Shown here one piece after another: positions 19,177 through 27,199 of a DNA stretch of 64,000 bases. This stretch comes from RH-AL1 sp965198495 (lineage in GTDB: Bacteria; Pseudomonadota; Alphaproteobacteria; Rhizobiales; Beijerinckiaceae): assembly GCA_965198495.1 (NCBI GenBank), contig CBDAPL010000001.1:248001-312000 (forward strand), in the 5' to 3' direction. Under the pieces are notes generated by a model, which was given only the letters and a program-made list of their open reading frames with translations, was not told the DNA's origin and did no database searches. The position numbers and the translations under genes were made by a program. The first letter of the stretch is position 1, and every line of letters begins with the position of its first letter.

Positions 19177-19893
19177 TCAGACCGTTCCGAACGTCGCGAA
19201 GACATCGGGCAGGATGCGTCCGAGGTGCGCGAACTCGGTCATGTCGTGGACCGCCATCTCGTAGGCCAGCCGCTCGATGGACCCGGCATCCATGCCCATC
19301 CTGGTGAGCAAGGCCGGCGCATCGCGCCCGCCGGGGAAGCGCACGAACTCAGGGTGTGCGCCGATCCAGTAGCGGCTCAACAGCTCCATCCCCGCGGGCG
19401 TGTCGCGTGCCAGGTGAAGCATGACCATGAAGGTGGTGTCCGGCGCATCGGCGACGCGGATCGTGCCGCTGGCGCTAGTGGTGAACCCGGCGCGACGCAG
19501 CGCCTGTTCGTCGAGGCCGAGGGACGCCGGCGGCGCGAAGTGGATGACGATCTTGAGCGAGGTCGAGCCGATGAACTCGTCGATCGCGTTGGGATTGTCG
19601 TAGAGGCGCTCGGCGTAGCTCAGCGACGGGTCGGCCAGCCGGGTCGGATCGACGACGGAATTGTCGATGTGCGCCTGCGGGAACCACAGCATGTAGCGCT
19701 CCCTCTCGAGCGGGTGCCATGTGAACCACCACTCGAACATGGCAGTGGTGACGCCCGGCATGACGACGCGGCTCTGGGCGTAGGCCGTGGGGCCGTCGAG
19801 GAGCGCGTAGCCGGCGTCCGGAAAGTCCGATGCGTGCTCGACGAGACGGCCGAGGTCGGAGATGCTGGGCGTCAGCGTCTGTTCGACCGGCAT
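19177..19893 (-). CDS. DAPG hydrolase (PhlG)-family protein, N-terminus possibly shortened
   Basis: A 238-residue protein from the ATG at 19893. The body matches the PhlG/phloretin-hydrolase fold by FPDAGYALLDGPTAYAQS, MPGVTTAMFEWWFTWHPLE, YMLWFPQAH, IHFAPP and HLARDTPAGMELLSRYW. These enzymes are zinc-dependent and cleave C-C bonds of acylphloroglucinols (2,4-diacetylphloroglucinol, phloretin). Known members have roughly 280 residues, and here homology starts very close to the first Met. Immediately upstream, on the other strand, lies a beheaded XRE-cupin gene, so both may have lost their 5' ends in one rearrangement near 19,895-19,905. Confidence 0.75.
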   Translation of the reverse strand: MPVEQTLTPSISDLGRLVEHASDFPDAGYALLDGPTAYAQSRVVMPGVTTAMFEWWFTWHPLERERYMLWFPQAHIDNSVVDPTRLADPSLSYAERLYDNPNAIDEFIGSTSLKIVIHFAPPASLGLDEQALRRAGFTTSASGTIRVADAPDTTFMVMLHLARDTPAGMELLSRYWIGAHPEFVRFPGGRDAPALLTRMGMDAGSIERLAYEMAVHDMTEFAHLGRILPDVFATFGTV

Positions 19894-19904
19894 CGGTCCG
19901 GCTC

Positions 19905-20399
19905 TCGGGGGCAGCCGGCATCTCGATCGGTATGGTGTCGAAGATCGAGAACGGGCAGATCTCCCCTCCCTCTCGACCATCAACGCGATCGCCCACGCCT
20001 TGAACGTTCCGTTGAGCTCGCTGTTCACCGCTTTCGAGGACAAGCGCGATTGTCCTTCGTTCCGAAGGGCCAAGGCGTAATCATCGAACGTCGCGGCACG
20101 AAAGTCGGGCACATCTACGAGTTGCTGGGTCATGCACTCGGCGGCGAGATTGTCGTGGAGCCCTACCTCATCACGCTCGAGAAAGAGGCATCGCCCTACA
20201 CCGGCTTCCGACACGCGGGGACAGAATTCATCTACATGCTGAGCGGTGAGGTCGTCTATCGCCATTTGGATCGCACCTTCCATCTGCGGCCGGGCGACTC
20301 GCTTCTCTTCGACTCGGGCGCGTGCACGGCCCCGAAACCCTCGTCTCCCTGCCGATGACGTATCTCTCGATCATCATCTACGCACGTACCATCGCCTAG
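19905..20399 (+). pseudogene. XRE-cupin transcriptional regulator, truncated and frameshifted
   Basis: Pieces in different frames reassemble one regulator of the XRE-HTH plus cupin type. They are AAGISIGMVSKIENGQIS (helix-turn-helix), SLSTINAIAHALNVPLSSLF, then RRGTKVGHIYELLGHALGG, VEPYLITLEKEASPYTGFRHAG, EFIYMLSGEVVYRH, and finally GPETLVSLPMTYLSIIIYA before a TAG. Frame changes occur near 19,965, 20,050 and 20,320, and the first part of the HTH is missing. In rhizobia and methylotrophs such a gene accompanies GlxB/GlnT-like operons, whose remnants follow here. The regulator cannot be made from this copy. Confidence 0.8.
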
Positions 20400-20419
20400 C
20401 GCACTGGCGCGCGCGAACG

Positions 20420-20435
20420 TTTTCTTATAAGGAAA
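20420..20435. promoter_or_regulatory. Palindromic operator candidate TTTTCTTATAAGGAAA
   Basis: A near-perfect dyad centred on TTATAA, 17 bases before a -35 box. It matches 12 of 16 positions of a second site at 36212-36226 upstream of the amide transporter. XRE-cupin regulators encoded beside such operons are plausible binders; this is inferred from position. Confidence 0.5.
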
Positions 20436-20451
20436 TGAAGTTTTCGCAGCA

Positions 20452-20480
20452 TTGACGGATGCGCCTCTGCTCCGTAGGTT
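20452..20480 (+). promoter_or_regulatory. Sigma70-like promoter TTGACG-N17-TAGGTT
   Basis: -35 TTGACG at 20452-20457 and -10 TAGGTT at 20475-20480, spacing 17. It is followed 27 bases later by the ATG of the amidotransferase remnant. With no obvious terminator between, it probably now drives the urease operon. Confidence 0.5.
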
Positions 20481-20506
20481 AGGCGGAGCAGGATCTGGTC
20501 GGACAC

Positions 20507-20632
20507 ATGTGCGGAATCGTTGGGCTTTATCTGAAGCGACAGGCGCTGGAACCGCACCTCGGCGAACTGGTGGCCGGCATGCTGGGGACGATGAGCGATC
20601 GTGGACCCGATACCACTTCATCGGGGGGCTGA
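20507..20632 (+). pseudogene. 5' stub of class II glutamine amidotransferase (GlxB/MgsA-like)
   Basis: The ATG at 20507 begins MCGIVGLYLKRQ, the N-terminal-nucleophile Cys2 motif of class II glutamine amidotransferases, and continues GMLGTMSDRGPD. After about 35 residues it runs out of frame into the glutamine-synthetase remnant and stops at 20630-20632. The full protein has about 300 residues. In N-methylglutamate pathway operons this subunit (MgsA) works with GlxC/GlxD-like partners; both are absent here. Confidence 0.8.
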
Positions 20633-21105
20633 TCCACTCGGCCGATGCCCTCGCCGCCATCACCAACCCGACGGTGAACTTCTACAAGCGCATCAACGCG
20701 CCGCGCACCACGTCAGGCGCGACTTGGTCGCCTAACTCGGTCACCTATACCGGCGACAACCGCATCCCCGACGCGGGGCGCTTCGAGTTCCGCCTCGCCG
20801 ACGGGGCCGCGAACCCCTACCTGCTGCAGGCTGCGATCCTCGCGGCGGGGCTCGATGGTATGCGCGACAAGCGCGATCCAGGTCGCCGTCTGGATATCAA
20901 CATGTACACCGACGGGCATACGGTCGAAGGCGTCAAGCGCCTGCCGCTCAACATGCTCGACGCGATCCGCGCGTTGGAAGGCAGCGAGGTCCTCACGCGC
21001 AGCTTCGAAAGCTTCGTTCCCTCCTATCTCAAACTGAAGCATGAGGAATGGAACGCCGCGCGCCATCTCACCCAGTGGGAGCACGACAATACGCTCGACT
21101 GCTAG
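20611..21105 (+). pseudogene. 3' third of type III glutamine synthetase-like gene (GlnT/GmaS)
   Basis: The frame from TAC at 20611 encodes YHFIGGLIHSADALAAITNP, YKRINAPRTTSGATWSPN, FRLADGAANPYLLQAAILAA, LDINMYTDGHTV and a tail ending LTQWEHDNTLDC. This is the C-terminal third of GlnT/gamma-glutamylmethylamide synthetase. There is no usable start in frame, and about four residues seem missing after VTYTGDNR. The join with the amidotransferase stub shows a multi-kilobase deletion removed the genes between. Its stop is 2 bases before ureE. Confidence 0.8.
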
Positions 21106-21107
21106 CA

Positions 21108-21560
21108 ATGCGCCTCATTGAGCGTGTGATCGGCGGGCGGCACGATCACGCCATCGCGGCTGCCCTGCACCGGCTCGATCGTCTCGATGCGGTCGACGTG
21201 TTGACGCTCAAGGGCGCGGAGACGGAGCGGCGCAGATTCCGGGCGACGACGACGCTTGGCGAAGAGGTCGCGATCGCCCTGCCTCGCGATCAGATGTTGT
21301 ACGATGGCGCCGTGCTGGTGCTGGAACAAGATCGCGCGCTGGTCGTACGGGTGGCGACGACGCGCTGGCTGCGCGTCGTGGCACGCGATGCCGCCGCCGC
21401 CCTTGAACTCGGCTATCAGGCCGGCAATCTCCACTGGCGCGTGAAGTTCGAGGGCTCTGTGCTGCTCGTCGCGTTGGAGGGACCGGATCAGGCTTATCGG
21501 GCGCGCCTGCAGCGGATGCTCGAAGCCGGTGCCGTCATGATCGAGGGTGCGGCGTGCTGA
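21108..21560 (+). CDS. ureE: Urease accessory protein UreE
   Basis: A 150-residue metallochaperone that delivers nickel to the urease active site. The start is the ATG at 21108, two bases after the glutamine-synthetase remnant. The N-terminal domain ends around LPRDQMLYDGAVLVL; the C-terminal domain has ELGYQAGNLHWRVKFEG, where the histidine aligns with the usual metal site. The His-rich tail of some UreE proteins is absent, so nickel storage is unlikely. Its stop overlaps the start of ureF. Confidence 0.88.
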   Translation: MRLIERVIGGRHDHAIAAALHRLDRLDAVDVLTLKGAETERRRFRATTTLGEEVAIALPRDQMLYDGAVLVLEQDRALVVRVATTRWLRVVARDAAAALELGYQAGNLHWRVKFEGSVLLVALEGPDQAYRARLQRMLEAGAVMIEGAAC

Positions 21561-22228
21561 GCGCGCTGCTCGCCATGCAGCAAGCCGATGCCGCCTTCCC
21601 GTCGGGCGCCTTCGCCTTCTCGAACGGCATCGAAGGCCTGAGCGCCCTTCCGTTCCCTTTCGACGGGGCGGCGCTGCGACGCCACGCCGACGCCGCCATC
21701 CGTCATCGCTGGGCCTCCACCGACCGCCTCGCGCTGGTCCAGGCGTATCGGGCCGCGGGTGCGTTGGAGCGGCTCGCCGCGATCGACGCCGCGCTGGAAT
21801 GCGCGACCCTGGCCGAACCCCTGCGAACCGGCTCCCGTCGCGCCGGTCGAGCCCTGCTCGCCAGTCACGCGCGGCTTGGCACCAAGGGTGCGGAAGCAAT
21901 GAGGACCGCCGTCGCCGATGGACGTCTGATCGGCCATCTCGCCACGGTTCAAGGCTGCCTTTGGCACGCGCTCGGCTTGTCGGAGGAGCAAGCCGTAGCC
22001 GTGGCGGGCTACCAGGCGGTCTCCGGCCTCGCCAGCGCCGCGCTGCGTCTAGGGCGGGTCGGCGCCATCGAGGCGCAGGCGGTGGTGCGCGATATGCTTC
22101 CGGTGATCGCGGCGTGTGATCCGGTCGACGCCGACGATCAAAGATTGGACTTTACGAGTTTCGTCCCCTTGATCGAGATCGCTGCGATGCGTTCGCGCTC
22201 CGCCGACCTCCGTCTCTTCGCGAACTAG
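21554..22228 (+). CDS. ureF: Urease accessory protein UreF
   Basis: A 224-residue helical protein starting at the GTG at 21554, which overlaps the end of ureE by 7 bases. Characteristic stretches are DAAFPSGAFAFSNGIEGL near the N-terminus and the C-terminal QRLDFTSFVPLIEIAAMRS. UreF forms the UreD-UreF-UreG complex on apo-urease and gates nickel insertion. The length is typical. Confidence 0.88.
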   Translation: MLSALLAMQQADAAFPSGAFAFSNGIEGLSALPFPFDGAALRRHADAAIRHRWASTDRLALVQAYRAAGALERLAAIDAALECATLAEPLRTGSRRAGRALLASHARLGTKGAEAMRTAVADGRLIGHLATVQGCLWHALGLSEEQAVAVAGYQAVSGLASAALRLGRVGAIEAQAVVRDMLPVIAACDPVDADDQRLDFTSFVPLIEIAAMRSRSADLRLFAN

Positions 22229-22239
22229 GGAGGAAACCT

Positions 22240-22932
22240 GTGCTTCTGACACCAACCGAGATGGAGCGCCTGACGATCTTTACCGCGGCCGAACTTGCCC
22301 GCAAGCGTCGCGCAAAGGGCCTGCGCCTGAACTTTCCCGAAGCGGTCGCGCTCATCAGCGACGAGATCCTGGAAGGCGCGCGAGAAGGGCGCGGCGTCGC
22401 CGAACTCATCGGTTACGGCTCGACCATCCTCACCACATCGGACGTCATGGACGGGGTCACGAGCATGATGCCGATCCTGCAGGTCGAGGGTGTGTTTCCC
22501 GACGGCACCAAGCTCGTCACCGTCCACGAGCCGATCCGCCCGACGGAAGGAGCGGTCGCCGACACGAGCGAGCCGGGCGCGATCCTCGCGGCGGAAGGCG
22601 AGATCGAGCTTTCTGCGGGACGTCCTCGCCGCACGCTCGACGTGACCAACACCGGCGATCGTCCGATCCAGGTCGGCTCGCATTACCATTTCTTCGAAAC
22701 GAACCGGGCGCTCGCCTTCGACCGGGCGGCGGCGACCGGGATGCGGCTCGACATTCCCGCCGGCACCGCCGTGCGCTTCGAGCCTGGCCAGCGCAGGAGC
22801 GTCACGCTGACGACCTTCGGCGGCGAGCGCGCCCTATCCGGCCTGAACGATCTCAGTCGCGGCGCGAGCGACGCGGCCCAATGGGCTGATGCGATCGATC
22901 GCGCGAAGGCCGGCGGCTTTAGAGGCGCTTGA
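22240..22932 (+). CDS. ureAB: Urease gamma-beta fusion subunit (UreAB)
   Basis: A 230-residue protein from a GTG at 22240 preceded by AGGAGGAAA. Residues 1-100 are the gamma subunit (LTPTEMERLTIFTAAELARKRRAKG, LNFPEAVALISDEILEGAREG). From about 115 onward is the beta subunit (VHEPIRP, GEIELSAGRPRRTLDVTNTGDRPIQVGSHYHFFE, FEPGQRRSVTLTTFGG). Most proteobacteria have separate ureA and ureB; a fusion like that of Helicobacter is found in some alphaproteobacteria. Both parts look complete. Confidence 0.92.
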   Translation: MLLTPTEMERLTIFTAAELARKRRAKGLRLNFPEAVALISDEILEGAREGRGVAELIGYGSTILTTSDVMDGVTSMMPILQVEGVFPDGTKLVTVHEPIRPTEGAVADTSEPGAILAAEGEIELSAGRPRRTLDVTNTGDRPIQVGSHYHFFETNRALAFDRAAATGMRLDIPAGTAVRFEPGQRRSVTLTTFGGERALSGLNDLSRGASDAAQWADAIDRAKAGGFRGA

Positions 22933-22942
22933 GGGTTCCCCG

Positions 22943-24655
22943 ATGGTAAGCATCTCGCGCGCCCATTACGCGTCGCTTTACGGACCGACGACGAACGACG
23001 GCGTCCGGCTCGGCGACACGTCCCTCGTCGCGGTCGTCGAGACCGACCACGCCGTTTACGGCGACGAGTGCCTGCACGGCGGCGGCAAGACGCTGCGCGA
23101 CGGCCTTGGCCTCGCGGCGGGCGTCACCAATGCCGATGGCGCCCTAGACTTCCTGCTTTGCAACGCCACGGTGATCGACCCGGTGCTTGGGATCGTCAAG
23201 GGCGATCTCGGCATGAAGGACGGCAGGATCGTCGGCATCGGCAAGGCCGGTAACCCCGCGATCATGGACGGTGTCCACCCGCGCCTGATCGTCGGTGCCG
23301 GCACGACGGTGCGCGACTGCGAGGGGCTGATCGTCACGCCAGGCGCCATCGATGTGCACGTGCATTTCGACTCGGCCGGCCTCGTCGACCACGCGCTGGC
23401 TTCGGGCGTCACGACGATGCTGGGCGGCTCGCTGGGGCCGATCACCGTTGGCATCGATTCCGGCGGCCCCTTCAACACCGGCAGGATGCTGCAGGCTTCC
23501 GAGGCGTGGCCGATGAATTTCGGGTTCCTTGGCCGCGGCAACTCGCACAAGGTCGCGCCGCTGATCGAGCAGTTGCGGACCGGCTGCCTCGGTCTCAAGA
23601 TCCACGAGGACTGGGGCGCCATGCCGGCGACGATCGACGCCTGCCTCGGTGTCGCCGACGATTATGACTTCCAGGTGCAGTTGCACACCGATACGCTGAA
23701 CGAGTCGGGCTTCGTCGAGGACACGTTGCGCGCCATTGGCGGTCGCGTCATCCACATGTACCACACGGAAGGCGCCGGCGGCGGCCACGCACCCGACATC
23801 ATCCAGGTCGCCGGCCATGCCAACTGCCTGCCGTCCTCGACGAACCCCACCAATCCCTACACGGTGAACACCTTCGACGAGCACCTCGACATGACGATGG
23901 TGTGCCATCACCTGAACCCCGCCATCCCTGAGGATGTCGCCTTTGCCGAGAGCCGCATTCGCGCGCAGACCATAGCCGCCGAGGACGTCCTGCATGACAT
24001 CGGCGCGATCTCCATGCTTGGCTCCGACAGTCAGGGCATGGGGCGGATTCATGAGGTGATCTGCCGGACCTGGCAGCTCGCCTCGAAGATGAAGGACCAG
24101 CGCGGCACCCTGCCGGAGGATAGGCCAGGCTTCGGTGACAACGCGCGCATCAAGCGCTACATCGCCAAATACACGATCAACGCGGCGCGCACCTTCGGCA
24201 TTGCCGAGCACGTCGGCTCCCTGGAGGACGGCAAGATGGCCGATATCGTCGTGTGGCGACCGGCCTTCTTCGGCATCAAGCCCGAACTCGTCATCAAGGG
24301 CGGGTTCATCGCCTGGGGCGCGATGGGCGACAGCGCCGCCTCGCTGATGACCTGCGAGCCCATGCGGCTTCGTCCGCAGTGGGGAGCCTTCGGCCTAGCC
24401 GCCCAGGCCCTCTCCGCCTGCTTCGTTCATCCGCTCGCCCTCGAGGCGGACCTCGGCGGTGCGCTCGGCTTGCGCAAGGCGCTCCTGCCGGCACGCGGCA
24501 CCCGCGCGCTGTCCAAGGCCGACATGCTGTGGAACGACGCCTGTCCCGCGATACGGGTCGACCCGCAGACCTTCGACGTCTTCGTCGACGGCGTGCTCGC
24601 GACCTGCGAGCCGGCGAAGGTGCTGCCCCTTGCGCAACGCTATATGCTGCGATGA
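22943..24655 (+). CDS. ureC: Urease alpha subunit
   Basis: A 570-residue catalytic subunit that hydrolyses urea to ammonia and carbamate. The start is the ATG at 22943, giving MVSISRAHYASLYGPTTNDGVRLGDT. The binuclear nickel site is intact: H139 and H141 (DVHVHF), the carbamylated K219 (GLKIHEDWG), the histidines of HTDTLNE and HMYHTEGAGGGHAPD, and the flap cysteine in MVCHHLNP. The gene overlaps ureG by four bases (ATGA). No frameshift is seen, in contrast to the genes just upstream. Confidence 0.96.
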   Translation: MVSISRAHYASLYGPTTNDGVRLGDTSLVAVVETDHAVYGDECLHGGGKTLRDGLGLAAGVTNADGALDFLLCNATVIDPVLGIVKGDLGMKDGRIVGIGKAGNPAIMDGVHPRLIVGAGTTVRDCEGLIVTPGAIDVHVHFDSAGLVDHALASGVTTMLGGSLGPITVGIDSGGPFNTGRMLQASEAWPMNFGFLGRGNSHKVAPLIEQLRTGCLGLKIHEDWGAMPATIDACLGVADDYDFQVQLHTDTLNESGFVEDTLRAIGGRVIHMYHTEGAGGGHAPDIIQVAGHANCLPSSTNPTNPYTVNTFDEHLDMTMVCHHLNPAIPEDVAFAESRIRAQTIAAEDVLHDIGAISMLGSDSQGMGRIHEVICRTWQLASKMKDQRGTLPEDRPGFGDNARIKRYIAKYTINAARTFGIAEHVGSLEDGKMADIVVWRPAFFGIKPELVIKGGFIAWGAMGDSAASLMTCEPMRLRPQWGAFGLAAQALSACFVHPLALEADLGGALGLRKALLPARGTRALSKADMLWNDACPAIRVDPQTFDVFVDGVLATCEPAKVLPLAQRYMLR

Positions 24656-25296
24656 CGCGCGCCCAGGCGGACGTGCCGCTCAAACCTGCCTCCGCCGCGC
24701 GGATCGGCATCGGAGGTCCGGTCGGCTCGGGCAAGACGGCGCTGATCGAGGCGCTGATTCCGGTTCTGCGGGCGCGCGGGGTCGACCTCGCGGTGGTGAC
24801 GAACGACCTCGTCACGAAAGAGGATGCCGAACGCCTGCGCCGCTCCGGCCTGATTGATCCTGCCCGCGTGACAGCCGTCGAGGCCGGCGCCTGCCCGCAT
24901 ACTGTCATCCGCGAGGACCCGACTCTCAACATCATCGCCGGCGATGATCTGGAGGCGCGCTTCGCCGGTCTCGACCTCATCATCTTCGAGTCGGGCGGCG
25001 ACAACCTCGCCTCGACCTTCTCGCTCGACCTCGTCGACTGGTGGATCTTTGTGATCGATGTCGCGGGTGGTGGCGATATCCCGCGCAAGAAAGGGCCGGG
25101 CGTAATCCGCTGCGATCTCCTCGTCGTGAACAAGATTGACCTCGCCCCCCATGTCAGCGTCGATCTCGACTTGATGCTGGCGGAGGCGAGCGCGGTGCGC
25201 GACGGCCGTGCCACGATGGTCAGCAACGCGCGCGCTGGCACCGGTGTCGAAGCAATTGCCGAAGCGATCGGCCGCGCCGTCCTGTTCAAGGCCTAG
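24652..25296 (+). CDS. ureG: Urease accessory GTPase UreG
   Basis: A 214-residue SIMIBI-class GTPase powering nickel insertion. The P-loop is GGPVGSGKT. The nickel-binding CPH motif (AGACPHTVIRED), the FESGGDNLASTFS switch and the NKID guanine motif are all present. The start overlaps the ureC stop. Length is normal for the family. Confidence 0.94.
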   Translation: MTRAQADVPLKPASAARIGIGGPVGSGKTALIEALIPVLRARGVDLAVVTNDLVTKEDAERLRRSGLIDPARVTAVEAGACPHTVIREDPTLNIIAGDDLEARFAGLDLIIFESGGDNLASTFSLDLVDWWIFVIDVAGGGDIPRKKGPGVIRCDLLVVNKIDLAPHVSVDLDLMLAEASAVRDGRATMVSNARAGTGVEAIAEAIGRAVLFKA

Positions 25297-25304
25297 GATG
25301 TCGC

Positions 25305-26156
25305 GTGGGGGCGCCGCCGCTCGCGACATCGGATAGCAGCGGACGATCGGCAGCGGCGGACCTAGTCTTCGCGGCAGGCGGCGGTCGTACGGTGCTGACG
25401 CGGCAGCACGTACCTTACCCTTTCCACGTGACGCGGACGTTCCGGCTCGACCGCGACCAGCCCGACGTCGCGACCCTGTACCTGCAATCGGCATCGGGTG
25501 GCCTCTATCGCGGCGACGACCTCAGCCTGAGCATCGCCGTGCGGCCCGACGCTCGTGCCCACGTCACCACGCAAGCCGCGACGATGGTCCACGATACCAG
25601 TGCGGTCCCGGCGCGGCAGCGCACGATGCTTCGCGTCATGGCAGGCGGGCTGCTCGCCTACACGCCGGACCCGCTCGTTCTTTTCCCGGGAGCGGCGCTT
25701 GTCAGCGAGACGCGCCTCGTGGCGGCCCGGTCGGCTCGGGTCATCGTCGCGGATGGGTTCACGTGGCATGACCCGCAAGGATCACGTCGGCTCTTCGACG
25801 TCTTCCGTCAGAATACGGAGATCGTGGACGAGAGCGGGTTTTGCCTGGTGCGCGAGCGCGGGCTGCTCAGCGGATCGGACGTCCTTTCAGAGGCCTCGCC
25901 GCTTGGCCCCTTTCAAGCGCTCGGGTCGATCTTCATCCTCGGCCCGGACGAGGAGCTTCCGTCCGCTGAGCGGCTGCAAGATGCCTGCGACGCAACCGGT
26001 TGCCTGTCGGCCGCGACAACGCTGCCGAATGGGGCGGGTCGCCTCGTTCGTTGTCTCGCGCCCGACGGCGGCGCCCTTCGCAACGGCCTCAATGCCGGCT
26101 TTGCCGTCGCTTTCACCGCGCTTACCGGCACGGCACCCGCGGTTCGGCGAAAATGA
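25305..26156 (+). CDS. ureD: Urease accessory protein UreD
   Basis: A 283-residue protein starting at the GTG at 25305, 8 bases after ureG. Recognisable stretches are RTFRLDRDQPDVATLYLQSASGGLYRGDDL and HVTTQAATMVHDT, followed by GGLLAYTPDPLVLFPGA. UreD is the scaffold that first binds apo-urease. The position of ureD last in the operon (E-F-AB-C-G-D) is unusual; it commonly comes first. It ends converging on the amide island. Confidence 0.88.
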   Translation: MGAPPLATSDSSGRSAAADLVFAAGGGRTVLTRQHVPYPFHVTRTFRLDRDQPDVATLYLQSASGGLYRGDDLSLSIAVRPDARAHVTTQAATMVHDTSAVPARQRTMLRVMAGGLLAYTPDPLVLFPGAALVSETRLVAARSARVIVADGFTWHDPQGSRRLFDVFRQNTEIVDESGFCLVRERGLLSGSDVLSEASPLGPFQALGSIFILGPDEELPSAERLQDACDATGCLSAATTLPNGAGRLVRCLAPDGGALRNGLNAGFAVAFTALTGTAPAVRRK

Positions 26157-26165
26157 TCGTCGAGG

Positions 26166-26483
26166 TCAGGTTGAGGGAATGGCGGCCTTCGCGCCGTCAC
26201 CATCGGCCTTCTTGAACATGAAGACGCAATCGCCTTCAGCATCCCCCGCAGCCGACTGGGCGTTCTGCCGATCCGTCATCCAGTTGACCACGAGGCGCGC
26301 GGCCGCGCCGGTGAGCGCCGGCTTCCACAGCCAAGCGTCGTGGACGGGATCGACCTTGTGCCTCTGGAACAAGGTTTTGGGCGCGTCGAGCGCGACGCCG
26401 ACGTGCCAGTCGGTGAAGTCGCCGCCGAACTCCTTGACGTAGCTGATAAGCTCGAACTTGATCTGCTGTACGCTGTAGGCCAT
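26166..26483 (-). CDS. Small conserved hypothetical protein
   Basis: A 105-residue cytosolic protein (MAYSVQQIKFELISYVKEFGG...). It contains DWHVGVALDAPKTLFQRHKV, a central WLWKPALTGAAARLVVNWM and, near the end, GDCVFMFKK. The pattern vaguely recalls small GIY-YIG-like proteins, but no catalytic residues can be assigned. It is the last gene of the minus-strand amide island, separated by 2 bases from the Sel1 gene, so it is probably co-transcribed. Confidence 0.55.
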   Translation of the reverse strand: MAYSVQQIKFELISYVKEFGGDFTDWHVGVALDAPKTLFQRHKVDPVHDAWLWKPALTGAAARLVVNWMTDRQNAQSAAGDAEGDCVFMFKKADGDGAKAAIPST

Positions 26484-26485
26484 CG

Positions 26486-27199
26486 CTAGCGCGGATTGAG
26501 GTCGACGGCGGCCGGCGCCGCCGCGCCGTGGCGCGAGCGAAACTGCTGGACCATGTCGGAGCCTTTGGCCTTCTCCTCCGCCGACATCTGCTCGATGAGG
26601 GCTTCCAGCGCGTTGAGAGCCGTCCCGATGCCGTGCTGGGCGGCCAGTGATAGCCAGGCGAAAGCCGAGACGCGATCCTTCTCTACACCCAATCCGACGG
26701 CATAAATATGGCCTAGCCGAGCCTGCGAAGGATAATGGCCCGTTTCAGCCGCCTGTCGGTACAGGTCCGCGGCACGGCTGCTGTCCAGCGGCACGCCGTC
26801 CCCCTTCGCGTAGAGGGTCGCGAGGTTGTAGCGCGCCATGGCGTCGCCGGCAGCCGCCGCCTTCTCCAGCCAGCCCAGGCCGGCCAGACGATCCTGCGTG
26901 GTCCCTTGGCCCATCGCCAGCATCGCGCCGACGTTGGTCGCGGCCTGGACATGGCCCTGCTCGGCGGCGCGCATGTACCAGGCAAAGGCGGTTGGTAGCG
27001 AAGGCAAGACGCCGGTCCCATTGGCGTAGAAGGCGCCAAGCCAAGCCTGCGCCTCCGCTTCGCCGGCGTCGGCTCGACGCTGAAAGATCGGGAGGGCGGC
27101 GGCGTAGTCCTCGCGCGTGAAGGCCGCGACCGCCTCGTCGATCGGCGACTCCGACGCGGGCGGCGGAGCGCCTGCCGGTGTCGAGGTGACAGCAGACAT
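26486..27199 (-). CDS. Sel1-repeat (tetratricopeptide-like) protein
   Basis: A 237-residue protein. I choose the ATG at 27199 because GGGAGG lies 7 bases upstream and the ATG overlaps the previous stop (TGATG); the ATG at 27205 has no room for a ribosome site. It is made of about four Sel1 repeats of roughly 36 residues: QAWLGAFYANGTGV, QAATNVGAMLAMGQG, MARYNLATLYAKGDGV and SQARLGHIYAVGLGV. There is no signal peptide. Sel1 proteins serve as protein-interaction scaffolds; here it would act with the amide-operon proteins. Confidence 0.8.
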   Translation of the reverse strand: MSAVTSTPAGAPPPASESPIDEAVAAFTREDYAAALPIFQRRADAGEAEAQAWLGAFYANGTGVLPSLPTAFAWYMRAAEQGHVQAATNVGAMLAMGQGTTQDRLAGLGWLEKAAAAGDAMARYNLATLYAKGDGVPLDSSRAADLYRQAAETGHYPSQARLGHIYAVGLGVEKDRVSAFAWLSLAAQHGIGTALNALEALIEQMSAEEKAKGSDMVQQFRSRHGAAAPAAVDLNPR

